From assembly GCA_021464415.1 (NCBI GenBank), contig CM038463.1, positions 930,001-994,000 of the forward strand: a stretch of DNA of 64,000 bases. Direction: 5' to 3'. The DNA is from Lonicera japonica (Eukaryota > Streptophyta > Magnoliopsida > Dipsacales > Caprifoliaceae). The notes beneath the pieces are model-generated. The model had not been told where the DNA came from and made no database searches. It saw only the letters and a program-made list of their open reading frames with translations. Position numbers and translations under genes: made by a program. Shown here in pieces: positions 36,001 to 48,712 of the stretch; within the stretch, counting starts at the first letter, position 1, and each line of letters opens with the position of its first letter.

Positions 36001-37609
36001 TTTTTGTTATTAAAAGAATCTAAAAAACAATAAAAAAAATACCGTCATTCAAAAAAAAAAACGTGCAACTCCACCTGCTCTCACTTGCTCCCTCTCTAAA
36101 AAAAAACATGCAGCTCACCTCATTTCCCTCTCTCAATGACTCCGACCGCCCTCTCTCTCAACGCAGACCGCCGACTGCAGACTGCCGACCGCCCTCTCTC
36201 AATGCCGACCGCTGACTGCGGACCGCGGACCACGGACCGCTCTCAGGTATATATCCCTTCTTTCTATTTTGGGTATTTTATTTTGAGTACAAAGAAGAAG
36301 AACTACTCTCTCTCCATTCTAAACAGAGAAGAGAAGAAATTTGCTATTTTTGCTATTTTGGGTACACATGGAGATGATAAAATGAAAGGGTGTATTTTTA
36401 TTTTTATTGAGTTTGTTGTGAAAGAATTGATTTAATAAAAACGTGGTGGTTGGTGGTTTATTATGTTTGATTGAGTTTGCAATTAGTTAGCAATTTCTAG
36501 ACGATCGTTCAACCATTCTGATCCCGGATACTTTTAAATCTACTTCATTTTCACAGTAAATGTATCATCAATTTTTTTTCTCTTCCCCTTTTCTCTCTCT
36601 ACACTAGATTCATAGAACTTTTGTCATCAAAATCAAAATCCTTTTGATTCGTTATTCTAATAATTCCGTCTTCTAAATTTCTACTGCTTTCTTAATCATA
36701 ACCCATCTTCATTTTTTTTACTATGTCCTTCCTTTGTTTCATTCAACTTCAAAATGGAATAATCAATTATAGTTTTGAATTTGGTCATAGATTTTGAAAA
36801 AGGACGGAGGCTTAGAATCAGAAGGGGAGAATTGGGACAATGGGGGGGGATGTTCAACTAGAAGGGTTGTCCGGCCAACTTACCCGCACTTTTAATAATT
36901 TGGATTTATAGTGCCAGATAGTTGAAGAATAAAATTGTAATACATAGAGGGTGAATTGTGATTAGTCTATGATTAAGAATTTTTTTACATTCCTATCGAA
37001 TGAATTTTTTTTTGAATTCATTAGGGATTCCAAAAATTCCTCCACATTCTCAAGTTATCCTTTTGCGATATTCACTGGTTACAGAAGCTCATTGTTAAAC
37101 CTACTCAGATTCAAGTACCCACATTTATGTCTTCTTTTATTTCAAGTTGCAATTTATTATAAGTCCATGTCCGAAAAAATTTAATACCTCTACCACTCCA
37201 ATCTAGCTCCTTAAATTTTCCATTAAGGCTACTTTTTTAAAAAAGGTACAAATAGAAAACGTCTCAAACTTCGAAAAATGGGGGCTTAAAGAGGATGCCG
37301 AGTCAATCCAGGAAGGAAAAAAAAATGGTTGCCAGTGATGAGAGTTGTACGACTCCGACTATATGATAATTCTATAATATTGTTATGTATGAATTTCGAA
37401 TGTCAAAAAGGCCTCATTTTTAAGTGTTTGTTTGGCTTTGGTAAAATAGGGCAGTGGGAGTAAGAAAATAGGTTTAAGGGTTTGTTTGGTTTTGACAAAA
37501 TAGGTGGGGTGAATTGAAAGGAAAATAAAAAATTTAGTGGGGTGAGTCGAAAGTTATTTCTCAAAGGGGTGAATTGCAAGTTTTAGTGGGTGGATTTAAA
37601 ATTTTCCAT
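36001..37609. other. Unassigned; GC-rich CGACCGC tract
   Basis: At 36140-36245 there is an unusually GC-rich run of GACCGC/GACTGC words after a CT-rich stretch, ending CTCTCAG|GTATAT, a possible splice donor. This could be a 5' exon of a decayed gene, but nothing downstream confirms it. The remainder is AT-rich with no gene. Confidence 0.3.
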
Positions 37610-38275
37610 GATGTACCAAGCTAATAGTAATTAATTTGATGTACCAAGCTAAAAGATTTTCGGTTTACTAATTAAGTTCTAGTTTTTTAATTTAGATTGA
37701 GTTTGCAGTGGCATATTTTCGGAAGATCTAGATTAATAAAGAAACATATTCATGATTAGTAAATATAATTTGAAAACTAAAACTAAATTTACATAATAAT
37801 ATTGATTGGGTGGATATATGTATCAATTTTAATATGGGAAAATTTGAAAATTGAGTTTGATTGAGTTTGCAGTGTACGTCTTCCTGCTACTAATCGGTGC
37901 AGAGCATTTGTTATTATTTTTTTTCTTTTTGTTCTAAGACACATTGTTCCATGAGGGAAATAAATCCAGATCATTCATTTGATGTACCAAGCTAATAATA
38001 ATTAATTTGATGTACCAAGCTAAAAGATTTTCGGTTTACTAATTAAGTTCCAGTTTTTTAATTTAGATTGAGTTTGCAGTGGCATATTTTCTGTGGGTTT
38101 ATTGAATTTATTTAAAAAAAAAAAGTTAAAAAAATTAAAAGAAATTCGAAAGATCTAGATTAATAAAGAAACATATTCATGATTAGTAAATATAATTTGA
38201 AAACTAAAACTAAATTTACATAATAATATTGATTGGGTGGATATATGTATCAATTTTAATACGGGCAAATTTGAA
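37610..38275. repeat. Direct duplication, 240-295 bp, 371 bp apart
   Basis: The block beginning GATGTACCAAGCTAATA and running to CAATTTTAATA-GGG-AAATTTGAAAA occurs at 37610-37850 and 37981-38275. The second copy carries an extra A-rich ~57 bp after GGCATATTTTC. Within each block GATGTACCAAGCTAA is itself present twice. No gene is involved. Confidence 0.85.
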
Positions 38276-38748
38276 AAGTTGGATTAAAAGGTGGCATAAT
38301 TTAAGGATGGTCAATTGAGAGACAAATAGCCTTTCTTTTTCTTAAAAGGTGCCTTTTTATTATTTGTTATCTGCATCTTTTTTCAATTGATCACTCCTTA
38401 AATGAAAGTGAGTTAATTAAATATTTGGACATATAAATTCCGCAATATTACCCTTCAAAAAGGGAAAATAAATCGTTTAGATTTGATATACATTTTAAAA
38501 AGATTTTTGGTTTAATTTGATGCCACTCTAGATCTACCAATCGTTCATTTTCTTTTCTTAACATCATTTTTAAGTTTTTTTTTTCATTTAAACAAAGAGA
38601 GTGGCAACAATAATTAACCATACTATACCTTCTCTACATCTCATGTTAGCTATACTCATTCTATAAACATTAACAATTCCTGTAAATGGGGCAAATCCAC
38701 AAAACAAGTAAATTTCAAGTAAATGGGGTTGTACTATGCTTATTTTTT

Positions 38749-38869
38749 GTATTGCACCTCGCAGTGCTCTAATGAGTTAAGTATGTCATAAATTTAATTA
38801 TGTTCAATGCTTTTAAGAGTACCCATGTAAGTAATTGCTCATTATACTAGCACGGTGAGGTGCAAATAC
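38749..38869. repeat. 121-bp inverted repeat
   Basis: The left arm GTATTGCACCTCGCAGTGCT (38749-38768) and the right arm AGCACGGTGAGGTGCAAATAC (38849-38869) are near-perfect inverse copies, and the pairing extends inward (CTAATGAG / CTCATTA). It could be a small MITE. An extra ACTAGCACGGTGAG follows directly. No clear target duplication was found. Confidence 0.6.
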
Positions 38870-39159
38870 TAGCACGGTGAGCCACAAAAGAGAACGGAGC
38901 AATTTTCTAGGAGAAAAAAAATAGTCATTAAAAAAATTAAAGAAAAGTAGTGCTGTTTTCTTTTGGTAGCATGTAACAAAATAAATTATATTTAAAAGGT
39001 TTAGAGAAATCTAAGAGTCCACTTCTTCTTTTTTTGTAGATTTTTGTTTTATTTATAGTTGCTATTTTACTTACTCTTTTAGTTTTGTTCATCTTTTATA
39101 TCTTTGTCTTTTATATCTTTAGGTAACTTTATCTCTCTAACACACTTTTACTCAATTTC

Positions 39160-40095
39160 ATGGAAAATAACTATTTTAACCGGCCCTCAACCATCGCGGA
39201 CCTCCATCCCAGCCATTGCGCCGCCGTAGGTCTACTATCCAGGTTAATCACGGTCCAACTCCAGCCATGCCACCACTACCGCTACCAAACCCAACAATCC
39301 AGCAACGGCGCATCCTCTTCGATTCCACCAACACCAAGACAACGCCCCTCCCCTCGGCTAAGCAACGATCCAACATCGCCTCAACGTCAGGCACTAAATC
39401 AATAGCAGGTTATTTCATTTTCATCATATCTTATTTTTGAAATTGATAATTTATAATCTTTTTCGAAATTGATAATTTATAATCTTTTTTTAATCTTAAG
39501 GTCTGGATAACATGAATGTGGTGTAATGGAGTACCGATGTAATTATCAGTATCCTATTTTTACATTCTTTTTACTAAATTTTGGAACAATTTATGTATTT
39601 CTGATTGTGTTGCTTCTTAAATTGTTGTATTAGTGCAAAGCTCTACAATGGAACCTACAAGTGTGATGCCTACAAATCTGACAATATATGGTCATGTAAG
39701 ATACTTTATTATCCACTTCAAATCATATTTTATCCACCTTAATAACTTGACCAGCAACTAAATATTTAATGCATGTATCTAAGGTTGACCAACAGCTTGA
39801 TAGTACCGTTCGCACTCTTCGCAAGCAGAACGTTGGCATTGTCATTCACGACGACGCGAAAATGTATCGTATTCTCCAAGAGGTTAGGGAAATACAATTG
39901 TTCATAAACTATTTTCATGATAAATTTTTGTACTATTATTTCTTTTATAGTCATATCATTTGTATCAAAAATTTTATACTATTATTGTAGTAAAAAAAAT
40001 GGAAGCTCGAAGTATTGACTACTTACAAAGAGAAAGGGAAAAGGAAAGGGAAGGGTAAAGAAAATCAAGATCCATCTATACCTGTGGTTAGTATT
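39160..40095 (+). other. Chain of exon-like blocks, unknown
   Basis: Four blocks end or begin at good splice signals: 39160-39407 (ends AATAGCAG|GTTATT), 39636-39696 (ends GGTCAT|GTAAGA), 39785-39881 (VDQQLDSTVRTLRKQN, ends CAAGAG|GTTAGG) and 39992-40087 (K-rich, ends CCTGTG|GTTAGT). Base composition is higher in GC than the surroundings. They lie upstream of and on the same strand as the Helitron ORF, so they may be its 5' exons or a captured host gene fragment. No domain is recognised. Confidence 0.35.
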
Positions 40096-40732
40096 CATCG
40101 CGTCTTATTAGTGTGAATCATGTGCAATAGTGGTGCAAATTGTTGATCCTATAACAATCATAAACTTTACCTATAATTCGTTGATCCTATAATTGTTTTT
40201 AAAATTCTTTTACTGTTTTTGGTTTGAGGTTATCCCACGGGATTTTTGGGCCAGTTTTTGCGTACCTCAATTAATTCCTGCTCGCAGTGCGTGACTACCG
40301 CAATATATTAATTATAACACTATAAAATTATCTTTAGTGACAAATTTCGTCCTAAAAGATTTATAATTAATTTAGGGTAATGATATTAGAAGTCTGCAAA
40401 GTATTATAGCACTTGAAGTGTAAGTGATTTTGGGATGTTTTTTTGTTGTAATCTTGGGATGTCTTCTGCTGTACTAATGTAATAATTTTTTTTCAACATA
40501 GTCAACACACCCACTTAGACAAAATATGTTGAACGCATTAAAAATAAAAATTAGTTTATTATTTTATTTTCTCCCAACAAATGGGATTAAAATAAGTTTC
40601 TAACACGCTAATGCATTTGCTGACAAAATGATGTCCTAAAATATCTGTAAAAAAAATGCACTAAAGATGAATTTGGAGTGTTATAATACTTTTGTGGAGT
40701 GCTGATATCATAACTCTTTTATCATCAATAAA

Positions 40733-40765
40733 CTAGGTATTACCCGTGCTATCCGGCACTATCGA
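40733..40765 (-). mobile_element. 3' terminus of a minus-strand Helitron
   Basis: On the minus strand the sequence reads TAGTGCCGGATAGCACGGG, then TAATACCTAG, followed by T. This is a short GTGC/GCAC hairpin a dozen bases before a terminal CTAG, with T as the flanking base. It closely resembles the plus-strand Helitron end at 48713-48739. The 5' end of this copy, which should lie to the right, was not identified. Confidence 0.55.
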
Positions 40766-40905
40766 GATAGTAATAGCATAATAAAAAAATAATTAAAAAA
40801 GGAATAAGGAACTAAAATCACAGATCTCCAATTGGCCCTAAAGGTCAGAGAAAAGTTATATCCAATTAACAAAGTGGAAGAAATCAATTTTTTAGAAGGT
40901 GTCAG

Positions 40906-41206
40906 CAGGGGCGGAAAGGAATTATATTCAAGAGAGACCATTCAACAAAAGGCAAACAGACCAAATAAAAAAACAGACCAAATAAAAAAACAGAAACACC
41001 GTAAATATAGAATAATTTGTTTTTATCTGGCCTTCAAATTTATCAATAAACTAAAATTACGAACCTCCACCCTGAACTTTTAAGTCTTATTACACATACC
41101 CCCATCCACCGCAGTCCATGTACCCATCTTAGCATACTTAGCAAACAGATCCAAAATCCCAGGTGGGGTGATGGGCACCCCAAATCCTCACGTGCCTCCG
41201 CCCCTG
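40906..41206. mobile_element. hAT-type MITE, 301 bp, perfect 8-bp TSD
   Basis: Terminal inverted repeats CAGGGGCGGA (40906-40915) and TCCGCCCCTG (41197-41206) are perfect over 10 bp. The flanks GGTGTCAG (40898-40905) and GGTGTCAG (41207-41214) are an exact 8-bp duplication, as hAT transposons make. CAGGGGCGGA is a very common plant hAT terminus. There is no transposase inside, so the element is non-autonomous. The plus frame that crosses its left end (40832-41083) is not a gene. Confidence 0.93.
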
Positions 41207-44093
41207 GGTGTCAGCATGGATGGATCTATTTGGTATTTTTCAATTTTCTAGAACATTGGGGACACTATCAAGATCGGACAAAGTCCACCAATACCACCAA
41301 GGGTTGCTGTGACCCCAAAGTCCACCAATACCACCAACCTCCATATTATTTTTAGAGAGGTTTACAGAGACCCCCAAACTATGTGTTATTGTTGGTGACA
41401 ACTATACTATTGGTGGTGAATTCTTGAACCTATGCTTAATTCCTTATTATATAGGGAGACAAGGGTAATTCTGCAACGAGATCTGTCCTCGCCCAACGTG
41501 CACGACGAGAGAACAAAAGGATTGAACGAGCGCTTACAAATACGACATAAAATTTACAACCTAAGTTCTTTCCTGGTTTGAATCCTAGACGTTCCCAACA
41601 TTGTAAAGTTGAACATGACAGAAAAAGGGCCAGGTTCTCCCAAGATGTCTCATTTTCCCTACCAACGAATTATCAATTTTTAACACTTCTTCAAAAATGC
41701 CTTTCAAATTATTCGGGATTGTATATTCTAGCAGTAAATTTGTTTGAAGCTGTCTTTAGGCTTGATCGTCATACCAACTCGCCGAAAAATGTAGTGCAAC
41801 CATCTATTAAAATAGAAGATATGCGCTCTCATGTTCAATTTTTGCCTGAGTATGTGCGGCCCCAGCACACACCGAATCCAATCGTTCATCCAAACACACA
41901 CACAACTGGGTAGTCCTCTAAGTTCTTATATTTAAAAACTATTATAAATGTTCTATAACTATTATATAATAAAATATTTGATCTGTAGGTCAATTTCAAC
42001 ACATTCTCTATTTCCTGAACCTGCATTGCTCGAACCTGTACATGGAAATGCAACGATTTCTCCTGATTTAAATTCATGTTGACATGGCCTTAATTTAATG
42101 AATGTGGAATGCCCACATTGTTCAGCCTTACATTGGATGGAGGAAAGGCTTCAAAAGTCAAGTAATGAACGTCCTCTTTTCGAAACATATTGTTTAAAAG
42201 AAAAAATTCAGTTGCCATCACTCATTACTCCACCAGAAGAAATACAAGCTTTGTATGACAATGATGACGCACAATCAAGGTCATTTCGACGTCACATTCG
42301 GCAGTATAATGCCGCTAATGCATTTACTAGCCTGGGAGCTCAAATGGATGATAGATTACTTACAGGTTTAGGACCCACTTCATTCATTATTCACGGTGAG
42401 TTGCGGCATCGAACTGGTTCGTTAATCCCTGAGACTGGTCAGGAACCCGTATATGCCCAGTTATATATATATGACCCCGAACCAGCTTTAGATTTTCGTA
42501 GCAATTAAAATCCTCAATTGAGAAGGGATGTCTTAGGAGTCATTCAAGATAGCATGAAACAGCACAATCATTTTTATTACAAGTATCGGGAGGCAGCTGC
42601 AGTGTTACAACAGTTAGATCATAGACGCCGAGAATTGCCTGCTTACCGCCATTACTCTTTGGCAACGGACCACCGAAGATATAATCTACCCACAACAGAC
42701 CAAGTCGATGTAATATTGCCAGGGGATGGGACTCAAGTTAGTGGGGCCAGAGATATCATTATTCGTTTGAAAGGAAGTAATCAGTTGATGCAAATCAATG
42801 AATGCCATCCAGCTTATCTGCCTTTACACTATGTATTATTTTTTCCACATGGTGAACTTGGCTGGGAGCCCAAAATGGAGCAATGGAATGTATTAACTGA
42901 AGAGCACAATGGAATCAGGTTAACCCAATTACAGTTTTTTTGTTTTCGTCTGTTTCAACGATCTCGCGAGTATTCAGCAATACTTCGAGGGAGAAAATTG
43001 TTTCAAGAATTTATTGTAGATGCATGGGCTACAATCGAGCAAAATTGTTTACCATACTTCAGATTTAATCAAGAAAAATTACGTGTTGAGATTTATAGTG
43101 GCCTTACAGATATTGTCGCTGATGGTTGTGCCCCAAATGATGTTCGAAAACGATTTGTCCTACCTTCTTCGTTTGTTGGTGGGCCAAGGCATATGCTTGA
43201 GATTTTTCAAGATTCAATGGCCATCACACGGTTCAACCAACATCTTGACATCTTTTTGACAATGATTGCGAACCCAAAGTGGCCAGAAATAATGTATGCT
43301 CTATTACCAAATCAGAATGCTACTGACATACTTGATTTGGTTGCTAGGGTATTTGAATTAAAGAGGAAGGCTTTGATGAAGGATATAAATAGTGGCGGCG
43401 TTTTTGGCGAAAAAGTTGCACATGTTTTTACAATTGAATTTCAGAAACGAGGATTACCGCATATGCACCTCCTTATCTTTCTTAAGGGTTAAGATAAAAT
43501 AAAGACATGCACTCAGGTCAATAGAATTGTATCGGCCGAATTTCCAGATGCAGTACAAGATCCAGCCCTTTATGATACAATAAGAATTGTATGATACATG
43601 GCCCATGTGGTGCTCGAAATCCATCTGCACCATGTATGGATAAGGGTAAATGCACTAAAAGTTATCCAAAACAATTCGTATAATAAACAACAATGGGGGA
43701 GGATGGGTATCCTATTTATCGACGACGTGACGATGGTCGATGCCATGTTAACAATAAGGGCCAACCAGTTGACAATAGGGATGTTGTACCATATAATGAA
43801 TACCTATCGAGAAAATTTAACTGCCATATCAATGTTGAAGTTTGTGCCGGTTTGAGAGCAGTTAAGTATATCCATAAGTATATTTACAAAGGTTATGACC
43901 GGAAAACAATGGTGTTAGGAGGGACCGATGAGATTAAACAGTACCTAGATGCAAGGTATATTGGACCGCCGGAAGCTACGTGGCGGATATTTAGTCATCC
44001 TATGCATGAAGAAATACCAAATGTGCAAAGATTGGCACTACACTCGGAAAGAATGCATAATGTTGTCTTTAATCCTTCAGATACAATGGAGGT

Positions 44094-45495
44094 TGTTGAC
44101 TTGAAAGTCACTAATCTTGTTTTGATAATAACAATAAAGTTAATCATGTGTAATTTAACTTAGTTGGTGTTTTAAGTCATAGCCACAACAAATTGATCAT
44201 ATGTGGACTTAACCGAAAAGCCGGATTCAAGGTCATTCATCTACAAAGTATTGCAATCCATGTCTCTCACCTCACACAACTTCCATGAGATCTCTTTGAA
44301 GAACAATGAAGCCAAGGAAGAAAAGAAACGAAGCAATACAAACAAAGCTCTCGAAGACTCCTTATTGTTTATGTGAGTGAGTGCTTTAGTTTCCTTTTGT
44401 AAAGGTTTCAGTTTGATCATTATAATAGCTCATAGAATACTTCTTTGTCATAAGATTGATCAAAACAAAGGTTGAATTAAAATCCTTTCAAAAACCCTCT
44501 TTTAAAGAAAAACCGTTTTTGAAATTAATTCATTTTTAATTGTAAATGATCTCATTTGAAGCTCTTACAAAAATAGGTGTCTTAGGAACCTATATTTTAC
44601 ATTTTCCAAGCATTAAAAGTGGTTTTAGAGCTAAATTACAAAAGTACAAAATTTGGATTTTTGGCCTGATGGACAGAGCCCATTAGTCGACTAAGCAGAG
44701 AGGCTCAGTCGACTGAGGCTTGCTCAGTCGACTAAGGAGCACTACTCAGTCGACTGATGGCCCAGAAACTAGCCGTTGGAGTTCTGATTTTTTACCATTT
44801 TTGGCACCAAGCTCTTACCAACTCCCTCCAAACGGCCATATGATGTCTTAGACTATATATACACTTTCTAAGACTTATTTAAACCTACTTGAATCATTCT
44901 TACTATATTCTTTTCATCTACACTCATTTTCAAAGATTCAAGAACATTGCTTTTGATCAATCATCTTTATTTTGAGTTATATTCTATTGATCAAATTTGA
45001 TATCTCTTAGTGTGAGCTTAAGTTGTAATCTTCATACACTATAGAGCTATTGTACATTGATGTTAGTCACCAAATCATTTCTTTCAAACATTAAGAGAGG
45101 TTTATCTCTTAAGATAGCAAGAAAGTTTTTCTTGTGTGAGTATTGAGAGAATTTCAATACTTGTAAGAGTGTGTGAGAAAAATACACTTGTAGAGGTTTG
45201 ATCTTCACCCGGAAGGAGATCGGTTTTAGTGGAATTTCTCGGGGTACTAACCGAGGGCGGAGTAGGGGCCAACAAGCCGAACTGTGTGGACAAAAAGTCT
45301 TCGACTTTGATCGGTTTAATCTTTTTATCTCTTGAACTCTGAATTTGTGTTATTTGCTTCTTGTGATTTAATTTATCTTTGTTTTTTGTTTAGTTGATTG
45401 ATATAGACATCAAACATTTTTAAATTGATTTTAAAAATTCCATTAAGTTTTAAAAACCCTATTCACCCCCCCTCTAGGGTATTTTCCGACCTACA
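44094..45495 (+). mobile_element. Solo LTR (Ty1/copia, Sirevirus-like), 1402 bp
   Basis: Starts TGTTGACTTG and ends CCGACCTACA. A perfect duplication GAGGT flanks it (44089-44093 and 45496-45500). Excising it with one duplication copy makes the Helitron Rep frame continuous, which confirms the boundaries. It holds an AGTCGACT array (44685-44755), a TATATATA stretch near 44863, and TATTCACCCCCCCTCTAGGG near its 3' end, a string commonly met in Sirevirus-type copia LTRs. No internal domain remains. Confidence 0.9.
44685..44755. repeat. Four AGTCGACT palindromes at 19-22 bp spacing
   Basis: AGTCGACT at 44685, 44707, 44726 and 44748, three of them within CAGTCGACT. The array lies ~110 bp upstream of the TATA stretch, so in U3. 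Conserved palindromes in LTRs are a known Sirevirus trait. Confidence 0.95.
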
Positions 45496-48400
45496 GAGGT
45501 TATTGTTGCTAGAGGTGCACTCCCGATGACAACACTGACTGCTTTCTTTAAATGTTGCGCAGAGAATGAATCAGCACGAGAACTTATATATCAAGAAATG
45601 CCGTAAAGTTGGGTTTGGCAGAAGGGTGCAAAGGTGTGGACACCAAGAAAGCAGGGACGCGCAATAGGGATAATGTATTTTGCTAGCCCGAATGAAGGAG
45701 AAAGATTCTATTTGCGTCTACTATTAACTATTATCAAAGAACCTCGGTCATTTCAAGACTTAAGGATGATTAATAATGTTGAGTACTTTTCTTATAAGGC
45801 AGCATGTGTTGCAAAAGGCCTTCTAGAAGATGATAACGAGTGGATCCAATGTTTATCAGAAGCTACCATTATGAGAACATGATTCCAACTTCGGCGATTA
45901 TTCTATGTTATCTTAACGCAATTTTTTCTGCAACAACCAAAATTGTTATGGGATCATTTTTGGGCACATATATGTGATGATCTTCCCCACAAGTTACGTA
46001 CGATTTACGATATCCCATGCCCTACTGCCTTTCAAATTGAAGATTATGGGTTGTACCTTCTAAATGTGTTGCTTCAAGAATCTGGAAAGAATTTAATTGA
46101 TTTTTCGCCTGTGCCCTTGCCAACTAGCGATTGGAGCACAACAACGGGAAATAGACTTATTTTAGAGCATCAACAACTTGAGACTGAAGCGATTCAAAAA
46201 AATATTGACACTGATGTTGGTATACTCAATGATGGACAACGAATTATTTATGATGCAATCCTTTCATCGGTTCTTAACAATGAAGGAACATCTTTCTTTC
46301 TGAATGGGGGTGTGGGAACCGGAAAAACATTTTTGTATAATACAGTGGCTATGAAATGTAGAAGCCTTGGGCATATTGTGGTATCTGTTGCCTCATCTGG
46401 TATTGCATCTCAGTTGTTGATTGGGGGTCGAACTACTCGTTCAACCTTTTGTATTCCTTTAGATATCCAAGAAAATTCTGTATGTGTGTTCAACAAGCAA
46501 TCCTTTCATGCTGATTTGTTTAGGCAGACTAAGTTAATAATTTGGGATGAGGTGCCAATGTAGCATAAATATTGTGTTGAAGCTGTGGATCGGACGTTGC
46601 AAGATATTTGCAATAACCGAAAACCTTTTGGGGGTATTACGGTTATTTTAGGAGGTGATTTCAGACAAGTCTTACCTGTGGTACCTAAAGGTTCCCGTAA
46701 GCAAATCGTCGCTGTTTCTCTAAGACGCTCATATCTCTGGATAATGTTAAAAGTTTTAATGTTGGATGTGAACATGCGACTGGATAGAGCTGAACTAGGA
46801 CAAGCCAACTGGGCCGATTTCTTAGTACAGGTATTATGAAAATATATAATTGTAATTTAGTTTTTCTTTGTTATTTCACATCAAACAGTACTATTTGTAA
46901 TAATCTTTATATTATTTGTTAGATCGGGTCAACCTAGCAAGAAATAATAAAACTGCCACCAGCAATACGAAAGTGTCATCGCCTTAGCGAGCTAATATCT
47001 GCTGTCTATCCCCGCCTGGATGAACCAAATAGGGCGACGCCAACTTACTTAACTGAGAGAACCATACTTGCTGCACGAAATGATGATGTTAGTGCTATCA
47101 ATGGCGAAACTTTAAATATTTTTCCTGGTGAATGTGTTACATACTTGGCTGTTGACAGAATGTCTGAGGATGAGGATATTGATCGTAATATAACAAATCG
47201 GTATCCTAATGAATTCTTGAACTCTCTTAACCCAACAGGGTTACCGCTATTTAAGCTTGACCTCAAAGTGGGTTGTCCGGTTATGTTGTTGAGGAATATT
47301 GCGCCTAAAGACGGTATTTGTAATGGAACCCAATTGGTCATTGTCAAGTGTGCCGATTTTATAATTGAAGCTCGAATATTAACGGGGGATAAACATGGTA
47401 ACCTGGTCTTTATTCCCAGAATTTCACTGGCGCCTTCATCTTTTGAATTAGTTATTAAAATGACTAGGCGTCAATTCCCTATTCGGCTTGCATATGCTAT
47501 GACATTAATAAATCTCAAGGTCAATCCGTGAAATTTGTCGGTCTTGATTTGTGTACACCTGTATTCAGTCACGGTCAACTTTACGTGGCGCTCTTTAGAT
47601 GTACAAGATTCGATCGCATTTTTACCCTTCTCCCACCAAACAGTGTTGATTCAACTATAAATATTGTTTATCCCGAGGTGTTGTTATGATTGATTCAATA
47701 CATGGTTAGTCATTTTCTCACGTATGAATTTTTAAATCTATGCTTATATAAATCTTGCACAGTACGTAAATAAACTTTTGAATTATTTTATTTTATTATA
47801 TTTTGTAGAACTTGGATGATGCAGTTATTGAGTATAACAAAATTCATCGCACGGACATAAGAGGTTAGCGAATTAACAATCGGGTATTGATCAGTGTGGA
47901 AATAGTTATTTTATTTAAATGTATTGTTATTTTAATGCTTATTTAATGTTATGTTTATATGTCAGAGATATATGTTTGTACTGGTCCTAGGTGGCCTGGG
48001 TATCTTGATATAGATTCCTCGACATTCTGCAGGCTAATTTTAAGGATGTTTAAGGCTGTCAGAGATGATCGTGGATGATTTAGCCTTTTGGGTAATTATT
48101 ATTTTGTCTACACTTATGGTCCTTTTGTATATAGGGGATTGTTATTTTGTTTTTACTTATGATATTTTGGCATATTTTTTGACATGTGGTATTGGCTTCT
48201 TTATTTTATTTACAACCAATGCCTTTCACATTATAGTTAACACATATATCTTTTGTAACTATTGCTTAAGCAATTAAAATAATTTGTTCTCTTAGTACAA
48301 TCAATATTTCTTATGTTATTTTAATGTTGTAACCTTAAATGTATTCGATAATGCATTTTTAATGTTTTATCTTGAAGTTGTTATAAGTTTTAGCCGGGGA

Positions 48401-48712
48401 TAGTTTTTCGGCAACCTCTTCTTAACAAGGTTACAACTTTGTTTTATTTACCCTAGTTCATTATATCAAATTGTTTTATGTTTTATTTTTCTAACTTTGT
48501 TCACTTCATTTGGATATTTTTTTTTACTTAGGAACATGGTGGATCAATACGACTTTTGCAATGTTTTGCGACTTATATACGCCAACCCAAAAAAATGAGA
48601 AATTGTTTACTTATTAAAAAGAAGGTAAAAAACTATGTGCATTATTTATGTAAATTTGAATTCTTTATTCTTTTTTAAATTTTTTTCTTAATATACTATT
48701 ATTATTTTAATA

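Larger units (their letters stand above)
41464..47689 (+). pseudogene. Helitron Rep-helicase (RepHel) gene, broken
   Basis: The Helitron replicase nicks and joins single-stranded DNA through its Rep domain and unwinds DNA through its helicase. The Rep region (42098-43492) has the Helitron-like N-terminal block and the HUH motif GLPHMHLLIF (43448-43477). A MIHGPCG...GKCT-SYPK stretch follows in shifted frames, and then the paired-tyrosine motif KYIHKYIYKG (43864-43893). The helicase has Walker A GGVGTGKT (46316-46339), Walker [19 protein letters not shown], and a late [13 protein letters not shown] segment ending at 47689. Lesions: TAA at 42506, TAA at 43490, a frame change near 43590, the solo LTR at 44094, TAG at 46561, TAG just after the apparent intron 46832-46921, and a frameshift near 47505. 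The gene is dead. Confidence 0.85.
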
